Below are positions 32,983 through 41,410 of a stretch of DNA of 64,000 nucleotides, piece after piece. A model generated the notes under the pieces. It was given only the letters and a program-made list of their open reading frames with translations, had not been told where the DNA came from and did not search any database. Within the stretch, counting starts at the first letter, position 1, and each line of letters starts with the position of its first letter. The stretch comes from Clostridium punense. GTDB taxonomy: Bacteria; Bacillota; Clostridia; Clostridiales; Clostridiaceae. The DNA lies in the NCBI RefSeq assembly GCF_017874425.1, contig NZ_JAGGLL010000016.1, forward strand, positions 44,690-108,689, read 5' to 3'. The translations under genes were made by a program, and so were the position numbers.

Positions 32983-33201
32983 ATGAGTAAGGATTTAGTA
33001 ATGGGATTCACAGATGTTAAGGGTTCAAAGGTAACCTTAAGACTTAAAAATGTAAAAGATGGAGTCACTGAGCAGGAGATTAGCACTGCTATGGATGCAG
33101 TAGTTAACTCAAAGCTTTTCCAAGGTAAAAATGGAGAGCTTAAGGATAAGGATTATGCCACTATAGTAGAGACTAATAAAACTAAATATGATGCAATCTA
33201 A
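32983..33201 (+). CDS. DUF2922 family protein
   Basis: A 72-residue small protein of the DUF2922 family (MGFTDVKGSKVTLRLKNVKD, then VTEQEISTAMDAVVNSKLF). Its function is not established. AAGGAGGAGATTTT precedes ATG 32983. It ends the small operon starting with DUF1659, and a strong terminator follows. Confidence 0.9.
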   Translation: MSKDLVMGFTDVKGSKVTLRLKNVKDGVTEQEISTAMDAVVNSKLFQGKNGELKDKDYATIVETNKTKYDAI

Positions 33202-33216
33202 TTATATTTAGTTCAG

Positions 33217-33246
33217 AAAAAGGGGTGCAGCTGCATCCCTTTTTAA
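33217..33246 (+). terminator. Intrinsic terminator of the DUF1659-DUF2922 operon
   Basis: AAAAAGGGGTGCAG and CTGCATCCCTTTTT form a 14-bp stem with one G-U pair and a minimal loop, ending in TTTTT. The remaining gap to the next gene (to 33522) shows nothing else. Confidence 0.88.
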
Positions 33247-33522
33247 TGTTATATAAAAGATTTAATCTTTAAAAAAAATAGTATTAGCAAAGATTTGAAG
33301 TAACCACTTCTAAATTATGTTCAAAAAGTTATGGGTAGCAAGAACTTCTTTGAAGGGACTTATTAATAGTATGATCTACCACAAAGTTCCTCTACAAAAT
33401 GAACTTATAATTCCTTCAAGAACCTAACAAAAGTTTTTTCAACAGCTTTTGTTAATACATAGAGGTTATGTTAATTGATTATACATAAAGGCCGTGATAT
33501 ACTAAAATTGGAGGGGATTACA

Positions 33523-34059
33523 ATGAGAGAAGTAGATTTTGATAATAAAAATTTGGACAAGCAATCTGAAGTTAAAGAAATATCTGATACATTATTTGGT
33601 GCATTGCAACAAACAAATGCAAGTTCTGAAGAAATATCTTCTACCTCACAAGACTTGTCTTCAAGTATAGACAAAGTTATTGAACTTGTGAATCAAACTA
33701 GTGTTAAAATTGATGAATCTAACAGTTTAATTGCACTTATTCAAGGAATTTCTAAGAATTCAAATTTATTAGGACTTAATGCATCAATTGAAGCATCTAG
33801 AGCAGGGGCTGAGGGCGCAGGCTTTAATATTATTGCTAAGGAAATGAGAAAACTTGCTCAAAGCAGTAGCGAGTCAGCAGAGAAGATATCAAGGGCACTT
33901 TCAGATATAAAAGCTGCTATTGATTTAGTAGTTGCAGAGATTAACAAGGTTGGGTTAATAGCATCCTCTCAAGCTGCATCAACAGAGGAAATTACAGCAA
34001 CTCTTCAAGAAATCACATCTACCGCTCAACTGCTTGTTAATAAGACTATTAACAATTAA
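33523..34059 (+). CDS. Sensor-less methyl-accepting chemotaxis signalling protein
   Basis: A 178-residue soluble coiled-coil protein consisting almost only of an MCP signalling hairpin. The tip is NSNLLGLNASIEASRAGAEG followed by AGFNIIAKEMRKLAQSSSES, matching the conserved receptor tip that binds CheA/CheW. There is no membrane segment and no sensory domain; each helix is only about 70 residues long. ATG 33523 lies 7 bp after GGAGGGG; the frame is open 16 codons upstream without a ribosome site. It might cap, decoy or scaffold CheA arrays, or form mixed bundles with other receptors. No che operon is nearby. Confidence 0.88.
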   Translation: MREVDFDNKNLDKQSEVKEISDTLFGALQQTNASSEEISSTSQDLSSSIDKVIELVNQTSVKIDESNSLIALIQGISKNSNLLGLNASIEASRAGAEGAGFNIIAKEMRKLAQSSSESAEKISRALSDIKAAIDLVVAEINKVGLIASSQAASTEEITATLQEITSTAQLLVNKTINN

Positions 34060-34112
34060 TAAGACTATTAACAATTAATAAGACTTATTCAATTAATAGA
34101 ACTATTACTTGG
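34037..34112 (+). repeat. Short tandem repeat at the end of the MCP-like gene
   Basis: The unit TTAATAAGACTATTAACAA (19 bp) occurs twice perfectly (34037-34055, 34056-34074), then twice in degenerate form. The first unit encodes the last residues (NKTINN) and the second supplies the stop codon. Confidence 0.8.
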
Positions 34113-34156
34113 TAATTAGGCTATTAAAGGATAAAAAGCATAAGATAATTTATCTA

Positions 34157-34194
34157 GGATTGTACATGAATATTCATGTGTAATCCTTTTTTTT
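34157..34194 (+). terminator. Intrinsic terminator of the MCP-like gene
   Basis: GGATTGTACATGAAT pairs with ATTCATGTGTAATCC (13 of 15), followed by eight T. Further on, CCTTCT...TTAG at 34420 and CTAA...AGAAGG ending at 34455 form another hairpin; the rest of the gap to 34601 shows nothing. Confidence 0.88.
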
Positions 34195-34601
34195 ATCCAG
34201 GTAATTAAAATCTTGTTATTCAAATGAATTGAGTAAGTATCTACAACATATGTATCAACAGAGAAAATTGTAGTAGCTTCAATAGTTTTTTTATATTAGT
34301 TTCACTATATCTTAATTGTTATTTCCTTTTCACTTAAAAGGATTAGCTTCATACTTAGAGTATAGAAAACAATAAGCTAGAGGAAATATGTATGAATAAT
34401 TCGTTAATAATTCTCATAACCTTCTGCCAGTTAGGAACTAGTAGCTAATAGAAGGAACAATTAGTAAATCAAGGCCAATACTTTTATTCTATACTAAAAG
34501 AGGTTATTAAGGGATTTTTAGAGTGTGGAATGTTTGAACAATTCCGAAAACTATCATATAATGTAGTAAATAATACTATTTATATATTGGGGGTTATAAA
34601 T

Positions 34602-34769
34602 ATGTCAATTGATGCATTCAAAAGAGTAGCTGAAAAGGATTCACAATTTAAGGGACAACGAAATCCTGATGTAGAGAAGTACAGCAGAAATGATTCTTGG
34701 ATTGTAAACGCTGGAGCTTGGGGAGCTATTTTGTTAGTTTGCGTTGCAGTGTATTTTATTTTCTTTTAA
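34602..34769 (+). CDS. Small tail-anchored membrane protein A
   Basis: A 55-residue protein from ATG 34602 (TTGGGGGTTATAAAT upstream; the frame is open further without a ribosome site). The N-terminal 35 residues are polar (SIDAFKRVAEKDSQFKGQRN) and the C-terminus is one membrane helix (GAWGAILLVCVAVYFIFF) without lysines after it, so it is probably tail-anchored with a cytoplasmic head. It shares its layout and SW-I-(N)A-GA-I motif with the next small protein. Unknown family. Confidence 0.65.
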   Translation: MSIDAFKRVAEKDSQFKGQRNPDVEKYSRNDSWIVNAGAWGAILLVCVAVYFIFF

Positions 34770-35020
34770 AAGTAGTTTAAAAACTCTGGGTACCTTTCAA
34801 CTTCACTTTTAATATTTCATGGATTCATATAAGCTACAATATTACTTTTATCTTATAAGATATTTTTAAGTAATTTATATTAAGGTAGATGCAAAATGAC
34901 TTACATATATTTATGAAATATCTTTATTCCATAATATATATTAAGAAATTATTATGCAGAAAAGAAATCTTAATATTAAAGACAAATAAGGGTTTAATAA
35001 AAATATGGAGATGATTTTTC

Positions 35021-35182
35021 ATGACAGCAAATCTTAAATGGCAACAACTTTACAAGGAAGCTGAATTAAGAGAGCAAGGTACTAATATTAACAACCATAG
35101 AAAAACAAAAGGAAGTTGGAAGATTACAGCTATTGCAGGGGCTATTATTTTATTATTCTATATAATAGTAACTGCATTATAA
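35021..35182 (+). CDS. Small tail-anchored membrane protein B
   Basis: A 53-residue protein, MTANLKWQQLYKEAELREQG at the start, a basic middle (NNHRKTKGSWKI) and a C-terminal membrane helix (AGAIILLFYIIVTAL). GGAGATGATTTTTC precedes ATG 35021. It looks like a distant paralog of the 55-residue protein 250 bp upstream. Unknown function. Confidence 0.6.
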   Translation: MTANLKWQQLYKEAELREQGTNINNHRKTKGSWKITAIAGAIILLFYIIVTAL

Positions 35183-35293
35183 GCAAAGATTTAAGTTCTT
35201 ATTGAAGTAGAGGGTTTAGAAAAGAAATAGAGAAAACTAAGAATTTCCTTGGGTTTATATAATAAAGAGTTTCAATAATATTATAAATTAATT

Positions 35294-35428
35294 AAGTGTC
35301 AATATTTCTGATACAGGTTTCTAAGAGTAATCAGGTTACCTAAGAAGCTTAAAGAGTTCAGAGTAGGCTTATCTATTAAGTTTTACTTTTGAATTCCATA
35401 GGTTAGAAGTATTGGCACTTATTTTTTT
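35294..35428 (+). ncRNA. Structured RNA candidate closed by a long stem with U-run
   Basis: AAGTGTCAATATTTCT (35294-35309) and AGAAGTATTGGCACTT (35405-35420) form an uninterrupted 16-bp RNA stem containing two G-U pairs on the + strand, followed by ATTTTTTTG. The 95 nt inside can form further hairpins (AGGT/ACCT, CTTAA/TTAAG). The two wobble pairs are consistent with selection on the RNA rather than the DNA. A TATAAT lies near 35254. It may be a stand-alone RNA or an attenuator before the kinase gene 180 bp downstream; it matches no riboswitch I know. Confidence 0.5.
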
Positions 35429-35605
35429 GTATTTTTTACAAATCACAGTATAGATGGGGAGGGCTATACAAATAGGAGGGAGTTGATAGAAGGTTCAGAA
35501 TAATTTGCAACTTGTGGAGGTATTTTTTAGTTTATGTCAAATATATGAAATTAGAGTTTTCAGGACTTATTAATTATTAATTGTTGTTAGAAGAGAGTGA
35601 TGACT

Positions 35606-37339
35606 ATGAACTTTGAAAGTTTTACGAAGAAGCAGCTAATAGAGTATATAAAGATTAAAGATAAGAAAATTCATGAACTAGAACAGGTTATTGAATCTTA
35701 CGATAAAAAAATACAGGAAATAACTCTAAGTGAAAATATCATGAGAGCTGTATTTGAATCTACAACAGATGGAATGATAGTGAAGGATGAAAAGTTTAAC
35801 ATCATAAACATAAACAAAGGGTTTAAAGATATATGGGAACTAGAGGATAAATATAGCAACGAAACAGATAAATATAAGCTAGCAGAATACTGTAATGATA
35901 AACTAGCAGACTCAGAAAAATTTCTGGAAATCATAGATATTATTGAAGCAGAAAATAGAGAAAATTTAGATTACATTTACTTTAAGAATGGTAAAGTTAT
36001 TGAAAGAATACATCAGCCTCTAAAGGTTAACGGAGAGATTCGAGGAAGGGTTTGGAGTTTTAGGGATATTACTAGAAAAAGGAATCTAGAAAAGTGCCTT
36101 GAAGCAGGAGAAGAACTGTACAAAAGATTAATAAACAGGTTGCCTTATGGTGTATTTGTTTATGAAAATGGAAAACAAATAATTGCTAATGAAGCAGCTC
36201 TAAACTTTGAAGCAGAGAAGTTAAAGGATTATAATTTGGGAGATACCTTAAAGGTTCATCCTAAGTATAGGGAATTAGTAGAGGGTAGAATAAAAAAACT
36301 ACTAGAAGGAGAATGTGAAGTGGACTTTCTAGAGCAAAAAATACTTCTAGATGATGGAAGTACGTGGGACGTGGAAGTAGCAGGATTTTCCTTTAAGCAA
36401 GAGGAAAATTTATATGTAACAGCTATTGTAAGGGATATATCAGATAGAAAGAAATTACATAAATTAGAAATGGATGTATTAGAAAAATCCATACTTCTTG
36501 AACAAGCTAAAGAGTATAACGAGTTAAAGACTCAGCTGTTTTCTATAGTATCTCATGAGCTTAAAACACCATTGAATATTATTCTTGGGGGAATTCAACT
36601 TCTTCAGAAAAGTTTTGATGACCAAAGAGAGTTTGAAGAATACTATTATAGAGGAATTACCAACCTAAATTTTGAGGCTAAGAAGAAGTATTTAACCTCA
36701 ATGAAGCAAAATTGCTACAGGCTATTAAGACTTATTAACAATTTTATTGATATGAACAAAATTGAAAATGGCTTCTTTAAATTGGAATTAGAAAATAAAA
36801 ATATAATTAATATTGTTGAAAACATTACCCTTTCAGTAGTGGACTATGTAGAGAGCAAAGGAATTACCTTAATCTTTGATACTGAGGTAGAAGAAAGGAT
36901 TCTAGCTTGTGATGAGGACAAACTAGAAAGAGTTATACTAAACTTATTGTCAAATGCAATAAAGTTTACAGAGGTTGGAGGAAGAATTCAGGTAAATATT
37001 TATGATAAGGCTGAAAGCATAGTAATATCAGTGAAGGACAGTGGCTGTGGCATAGCTAAAGACATGCATAGTAAAATATTTGAACCCTTTACTCAAGCAG
37101 ACTTTCTATTAAGAAGAAGGACCGAGGGAAGTGGCATTGGATTGACTCTTGTAAAAGCACTCATTGAACTTCATGGAGGAACTATAAGCGTTAGGAGTGA
37201 TTTAGGTAAAGGGAGTGAGTTTATAATTAAACTTCCTGTAAGACTAGTAGAAAATAGTGAAGTTTTCACCGGTAATATGGACTTAGGGGATGACAAGGTA
37301 GAGAAAATTACTGTAGAGTTTTCTGATATTTATTCATAG
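35606..37339 (+). CDS. PAS sensor histidine kinase with EFSDIY tail
   Basis: A 577-residue soluble kinase from ATG 35606, placed 8 bp after the ribosome-site register AGAGAGTGAT; GTG 35597 and ATG 35600 are in the same frame but too close. A short coiled coil (1-45) leads to two PAS domains (about 45-160 and 170-285). HisKA follows with SHELKTPLNIILGGIQLL and MKQNCYRLLRLINNFIDMNK; the usual R of the H box is K. The HATPase has NLLSNAIKFTE, DSGCGIAKD and GSGIGLTLVKAL. It ends KITVEFSDIYS. No response regulator is adjacent. It lies 243 bp before another kinase of the same subfamily. Confidence 0.94.
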   Translation: MNFESFTKKQLIEYIKIKDKKIHELEQVIESYDKKIQEITLSENIMRAVFESTTDGMIVKDEKFNIININKGFKDIWELEDKYSNETDKYKLAEYCNDKLADSEKFLEIIDIIEAENRENLDYIYFKNGKVIERIHQPLKVNGEIRGRVWSFRDITRKRNLEKCLEAGEELYKRLINRLPYGVFVYENGKQIIANEAALNFEAEKLKDYNLGDTLKVHPKYRELVEGRIKKLLEGECEVDFLEQKILLDDGSTWDVEVAGFSFKQEENLYVTAIVRDISDRKKLHKLEMDVLEKSILLEQAKEYNELKTQLFSIVSHELKTPLNIILGGIQLLQKSFDDQREFEEYYYRGITNLNFEAKKKYLTSMKQNCYRLLRLINNFIDMNKIENGFFKLELENKNIINIVENITLSVVDYVESKGITLIFDTEVEERILACDEDKLERVILNLLSNAIKFTEVGGRIQVNIYDKAESIVISVKDSGCGIAKDMHSKIFEPFTQADFLLRRRTEGSGIGLTLVKALIELHGGTISVRSDLGKGSEFIIKLPVRLVENSEVFTGNMDLGDDKVEKITVEFSDIYS

Positions 37340-37582
37340 CAAAAGAAATTATCTATCATATTTATTAGAAACTTAGTAAGTGCTTTGAATATAGCAATTT
37401 AAATTCTTAGTTGCTTAGTGAAGTACCATTAATTATCAGGTTTGTTGGTTAAATATGTAAAATTGTACTGATAATTATTGACCTATATGGAATAAATTGC
37501 TATAATTTATTTATATTTGTCAAAATAGTCTGTAAAATATAGGTAATATATTTAATTTCTTCGGATTATATAGGAGTATATA

Positions 37583-39442
37583 ATGAAGCAAAATACCATA
37601 AAGATTAAGATGATATTATTAATTTTTATAACTTTAATTCCCCTATCTGCTTTGAGAGTTATAGAAATTAGGCAAGATTTCAGAACCAGCATTGAAGCTG
37701 AGCTAAATTCCAGTGAAGAGTTTGCAGAAGCCATAAGTTCTTCCTTTACTAGTTTTATTGAAAGGTCTTGGGCAACTCAGTACGCAATTGGTGAAGCTAT
37801 AGTTAGAAATCCTGACTGGAATAGTGAAGATATGAAAAAGTACTTTGCCAGCATAGCACTAGACGATAAGGTTTACGGAAAGTATTCTTGGACAGACTCT
37901 AAGGGGGTTGTTATAGCCAGTTCTGATGAAATAGTAATAAACAAGGATATGAGCAGTGTTGACTTTGTTAAGGAAGTTATAAGAGGACAAGATAAAGTTC
38001 TAGGAAATATAAAACCAAGTGTGGTAGATAGTAGTTTAATCATTCCAATTGCAAGAGGAGTTAGGGTTAATGGAGAATTAAAGGGTATTATAGTAAGTAT
38101 TATTAATGTAAAGGATATAAGATCTATATTTCCAGCCAAAAGGTTAGGTAATGGCAGCACCTTTGGCCTAATAGACAGAAATGCTAACTTAGTTTATAGA
38201 AATGGAAATGATAATATTCCTTTTGAAAAAAGAAAAATTAGACAAGATTCTCCAGCAAGAAGAGCATTAAAAGGAGAAGTGGTTAAAACCTATGGAAGGA
38301 ATTCAGGATTTGATGGCACGAAAAGAATTGGTATAGATTATCCTATTGGTGACCTTGGATGGAGCTGCTTTGTTACAACAGATTCAGGACACGTTTTAGG
38401 TGGGAAAAAGAAAGAGATTGCTAAGAATATAATACTGTTTATAATAATATACTTAGTTTCCTTTTCAATAGCAATTATATTTGCTAGCAGAATAATAAAA
38501 CCAATAAATAGATTGAAGGCAGTAGCTAAGGAAGTTATGGAAGGAAATCTATGGGTTAAGACTAATATTAGTCCAAAAGGGGATTTAGGAGATGTAGGAC
38601 AAGCTTTTGATAATATGACAGAGGGGTTAAGGGATAGGGTTAAAGAAATAGAGGAATATAACAATTTGAAGGCCCAGTTTCTATCAACCATGTCCCATGA
38701 GCTAAAAACTCCCTTAAACATTATTTTAGGATGTATACAATTATTAGAAACCTTTGAGGTTAATACTAATGAAGAGCTTCATAAAAAGTACAATAAATAT
38801 ATAAAAATGCAAAAGCAAAACAGCTTTAGGTTGTTAAGATTAATAAATAATATTGTTGATATAAATAAATTAGAAGAAAATAATCTGGTGATTAATCCTT
38901 CAAATAATGATATTGTAAAGGTTGTGGAAGATATAACATTGTCAGTAGTAGAATATACTAGGCTTAAGAATATTAATGTGATCTTTGATACTGAGGTAGA
39001 GGAAAAAATAATCGCTTTTGATATAGATATGATGGAAAGAATTATACTTAACTTGCTTTCAAACGCAATTAAGTTTACTGAGGGTGGAGGTACCATTGAG
39101 GTTAATATTTATGATGGAGAGGATTCAGTAGCTATATCTATTAAAGATAATGGCATAGGAATTCCTAAGGATAAGCTTCAGATGATTTTTGATAGATTTA
39201 CCCAAGTAGATAATAGCTTAAGAAGAAGATCAGAAGGGTCAGGAATTGGATTGTCTTTAGTTAAATCTTTAGTAGAGCTTCATGGTGGAAGTGTTTCAGT
39301 GGAAAGTAGGATAGGCTGTGGAAGTGAATTTATAGTAAAGCTTCCAGTAAGACTTACAGATAATGAGAGCCATGTACATATCAAAGAAAACTTATCTAGT
39401 GTTGAAAAAGTAAATGTAGAGTTTTCAGATATTTATATTTAG
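37583..39442 (+). CDS. Cache-domain sensor histidine kinase with EFSDIY tail
   Basis: A 619-residue membrane kinase. A helix at 5-25 and one at about 278-298 enclose an extracytoplasmic dCache-like sensor (YGKYSWTDSKGVVIASSDE, VKEVIRGQDKVLGNI, IPIARGVRVNGELKGIIV). HAMP (300-350), HisKA with TMSHELKTPLNIILGCIQLL and KQNSFRLLRLINNIVDINK, and a HATPase with NLLSNAIKFTE, DNGIGIPKDKL and GSGIGLSLVKSL follow. It ends EKVNVEFSDIYI. TAGGAGTATATA precedes ATG 37583. Cache domains often bind small organic ligands such as amino or carboxylic acids. No response regulator is adjacent. Confidence 0.95.
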   Translation: MKQNTIKIKMILLIFITLIPLSALRVIEIRQDFRTSIEAELNSSEEFAEAISSSFTSFIERSWATQYAIGEAIVRNPDWNSEDMKKYFASIALDDKVYGKYSWTDSKGVVIASSDEIVINKDMSSVDFVKEVIRGQDKVLGNIKPSVVDSSLIIPIARGVRVNGELKGIIVSIINVKDIRSIFPAKRLGNGSTFGLIDRNANLVYRNGNDNIPFEKRKIRQDSPARRALKGEVVKTYGRNSGFDGTKRIGIDYPIGDLGWSCFVTTDSGHVLGGKKKEIAKNIILFIIIYLVSFSIAIIFASRIIKPINRLKAVAKEVMEGNLWVKTNISPKGDLGDVGQAFDNMTEGLRDRVKEIEEYNNLKAQFLSTMSHELKTPLNIILGCIQLLETFEVNTNEELHKKYNKYIKMQKQNSFRLLRLINNIVDINKLEENNLVINPSNNDIVKVVEDITLSVVEYTRLKNINVIFDTEVEEKIIAFDIDMMERIILNLLSNAIKFTEGGGTIEVNIYDGEDSVAISIKDNGIGIPKDKLQMIFDRFTQVDNSLRRRSEGSGIGLSLVKSLVELHGGSVSVESRIGCGSEFIVKLPVRLTDNESHVHIKENLSSVEKVNVEFSDIYI

Positions 39443-39469
39443 GAATACTATAAGTGCTAATCTATAAAG

Positions 39470-39577
39470 GGAGGCACTTTTAATTTAATTATCCCAACAG
39501 GCATAGAACCTGTGCCTGTTGCTGAGGATGAAGTCCATGATATGTTAACTGAGTCTAAAACCGCTTTAAATACTTGA
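39470..39577 (+). pseudogene. Short coding-like remnant
   Basis: Between the kinase gene and the structured RNA a frame reads FNLIIPTGIEPVPVAEDEVH, then DMLTESKTALNT, before a TGA, with coding-like sequence continuing past the stop (DVKSDKTVEILKQY). There is no start codon with a ribosome site. It may be the debris of a lost gene; I cannot name it. Confidence 0.3.
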
Positions 39578-39656
39578 GATGTAAAAAGTGATAAGACTGT
39601 AGAAATCTTGAAACAATATAAATGTAAAAAATCTTGTTTATTTTACAATTTATGTA

Positions 39657-39665
39657 TGATATAAT
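39657..39665 (+). promoter_or_regulatory. Extended -10 promoter
   Basis: TGATATAAT is a perfect extended -10, placing an RNA start near 39672. No good -35 is visible. Confidence 0.55.
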
Positions 39666-39671
39666 AGAGTT

Positions 39672-39795
39672 AACATAATAGAGAAAAGGTAAGTGTCCAT
39701 AAATCATGGGAAAGTCACAGGTTCAGTTGGACAGTACATATATGAATGCTTAAGATAAGTCGCTGAAGAGGTTTAATATTTCAGCGGCTTTTTTA
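39672..39795 (+). ncRNA. Structured leader or small RNA ending in a terminator
   Basis: The predicted 120-nt RNA has a folded 5' part, where TGTCCA (39694-39699) pairs with TGGACA and encloses AATCATGGGAAAGTCACAGG, then a terminator: AAGTCGCTGAA (39757-39767) with TTCAGCGGCTT (39780-39790), one G-U pair, and a T-run. An aptamer-plus-terminator layout suggests a riboswitch-like attenuator for the gene at 39929, or an independent small RNA. It does not show the core of c-di-GMP, SAM, TPP, purine, glycine, lysine or cobalamin riboswitches, nor a T-box. Confidence 0.5.
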
Positions 39796-39928
39796 TAACT
39801 ATTTTTGAGAAGATAGGTATTAATTTCTGGGAGATGATGAGGGTTAAACGGAGTAAGTAGTAAAAATAAGGTTATGTAAGATAATAAGGTAGTTTTTAAA
39901 ATAAACACTTAAAAGGGGGATTGGGAAT

Positions 39929-40276
39929 ATGAGTACCGAAAGCATCATGAGACTAATAATTGGTATATTATTTGTATTTATGCCAGGCATAGGGATTCCT
40001 TTATTAGCAATAATTGTCTTGGTAACTACAATTGCCGATAATAATCAAATTCCTATTAAAGATACCTATTGTGAATTGCCTAAAGATAAGTATGAAATAG
40101 TTGATGAAAAGAAGTTTAACCTAATGATGAAGATAAGAGGATATTCATTGGCTCTATTGTTATTTTTAACATTGTATTTTAGGGTATGGACCTTAGTCAT
40201 AATGGTTTTTGCTGTGCTCCATATGATGATATTTAATTATATGTTAGAAAAATACTATAAGCTTAGAGAGAGCTAA
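39929..40276 (+). CDS. Hypothetical membrane protein
   Basis: A 115-residue protein with three to four hydrophobic segments (about 8-34, 72-86 and 88-106) and a polar loop (DNNQIPIKDTYCELPKDKYE). Unknown family. AAAGGGGGATTGGGAAT precedes ATG 39929. It is the first gene after the structured RNA at 39.7 kb, so it may be controlled by it. Confidence 0.75.
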   Translation: MSTESIMRLIIGILFVFMPGIGIPLLAIIVLVTTIADNNQIPIKDTYCELPKDKYEIVDEKKFNLMMKIRGYSLALLLFLTLYFRVWTLVIMVFAVLHMMIFNYMLEKYYKLRES

Positions 40277-40316
40277 AACTTAAAAGTATGAAAATGGGAT
40301 AAAGGGGAGAAAGAAC

Positions 40317-40877
40317 ATGAAGAAAAAAATCTATTATACATTAGTTATATTAGTTTTGATTTACGGAGGGTTTAGTTTATATTATAGGCCCTACACAATA
40401 GCTGATAATAAGATGCAGTTGGAAGAGAGTGTAGTGAAAATTATTAATAGACCTGTAGTAATTACAGACAAAGTAGAAATAAAGCAAGAATTAAACCTTC
40501 ATAATAAAAAGTTTGTTTTATTCTCATATGGTAATAAGTTAGCAAATGTAGAATTAATAAAGGGTATTAATAAAAAGTATAAAATTGAGGGAGTTGAACT
40601 TAATGATAATTATTTCCAGGATGATATAAGAACTACTAGTGACGGCAAGTACTTAATCTTAGTAGGTAAGAATTATAACAGTAAAATTGCATATGTAAGA
40701 GTTTTATTAGATAGCAATGAATATAAAATTAATATACCACAGCAGGAGTATTTTATAACATACTGTAAAGTTCCAATGGAAACAGAAAGAACCTTTATAG
40801 GGGTCGGAAATTTGAAAATCTATAATAGCCAGGATGTAGATATTACGGAAGAAATGAACAAGATTCTATTTAAGTAA
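40317..40877 (+). CDS. Hypothetical membrane-anchored protein
   Basis: A 186-residue protein with an N-terminal membrane helix (IYYTLVILVLIYGGFSLYY) and a probably extracytoplasmic remainder rich in beta-like segments. It has no lipobox and no recognised domain. GGGGAGAAAGAAC precedes ATG 40317. It lies 40 bp after the previous membrane protein gene, in the same direction. Confidence 0.75.
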   Translation: MKKKIYYTLVILVLIYGGFSLYYRPYTIADNKMQLEESVVKIINRPVVITDKVEIKQELNLHNKKFVLFSYGNKLANVELIKGINKKYKIEGVELNDNYFQDDIRTTSDGKYLILVGKNYNSKIAYVRVLLDSNEYKINIPQQEYFITYCKVPMETERTFIGVGNLKIYNSQDVDITEEMNKILFK

Positions 40878-40913
40878 TTTAGAGTAGTAAGAAATGTTTT
40901 CGGGGGGATAAAC

Positions 40914-41345
40914 ATGAAAATAAGATTATTAACAACAGAAGATTATGAAAGCGTATATGATTTATGGACAAATACAAAGGGCATGGGGATGCGTAGTTTG
41001 GATGATTCATATGAAGGTATAGAAAATTTTCTAAAAAGAAATCCTACCACCAGCTTTGTGGCAGAGGCAGACAATAAGGTTGTGGGAGTAATCCTATGTG
41101 GTCATGATGGAAGACGGGGATACATTTATCATACAGCAGTTAATCCAGCCTATCGTAGAAATAGCATAGGGGAAGCGTTGGTAAGTGCTGCACTAGAGTC
41201 TTTAAAAAAGGAAGGAATAAATAAAGCCGCACTTGTGGTGTTTAGCACCAATGATATAGGGAATAAGTTCTGGGAATCAATTGGCTTTGAAAGAAGAGAG
41301 GATTTAATTTACAGAAACATAAGTATAAATAAGGATAATATTTAG
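40914..41345 (+). CDS. GNAT family N-acetyltransferase
   Basis: A 143-residue acetyl-CoA-dependent acetyltransferase. The fold signature is FVAEADNKVVGVILCGHDGR, the acetyl-CoA loop is VNPAYRRNSIGEALVSAALE (motif A, with R-x-x-x-x-x-G), and motif B is FWESIGFERREDLIYR. The acceptor is unknown. CGGGGGGATAAAC precedes ATG 40914. Neighbours are unrelated small genes. Confidence 0.93.
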   Translation: MKIRLLTTEDYESVYDLWTNTKGMGMRSLDDSYEGIENFLKRNPTTSFVAEADNKVVGVILCGHDGRRGYIYHTAVNPAYRRNSIGEALVSAALESLKKEGINKAALVVFSTNDIGNKFWESIGFERREDLIYRNISINKDNI

Positions 41346-41410
41346 TAGTTTTGGATTTAGTAGGGTTAAGGCTTAATAATAATAAACAATTCAAATATGG
41401 AGGGAGAGAA

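Noticed and set aside
30900..35200. Integrated prophage or plasmid around the initiator-like gene
   Set aside because: There is no integrase, relaxase, structural phage gene or visible attachment repeat; the neighbours are small chromosomal-type genes.
39657..39795. c-di-GMP riboswitch
   Set aside because: The conserved class I core and receptor sequences are missing, and the size does not fit class II.
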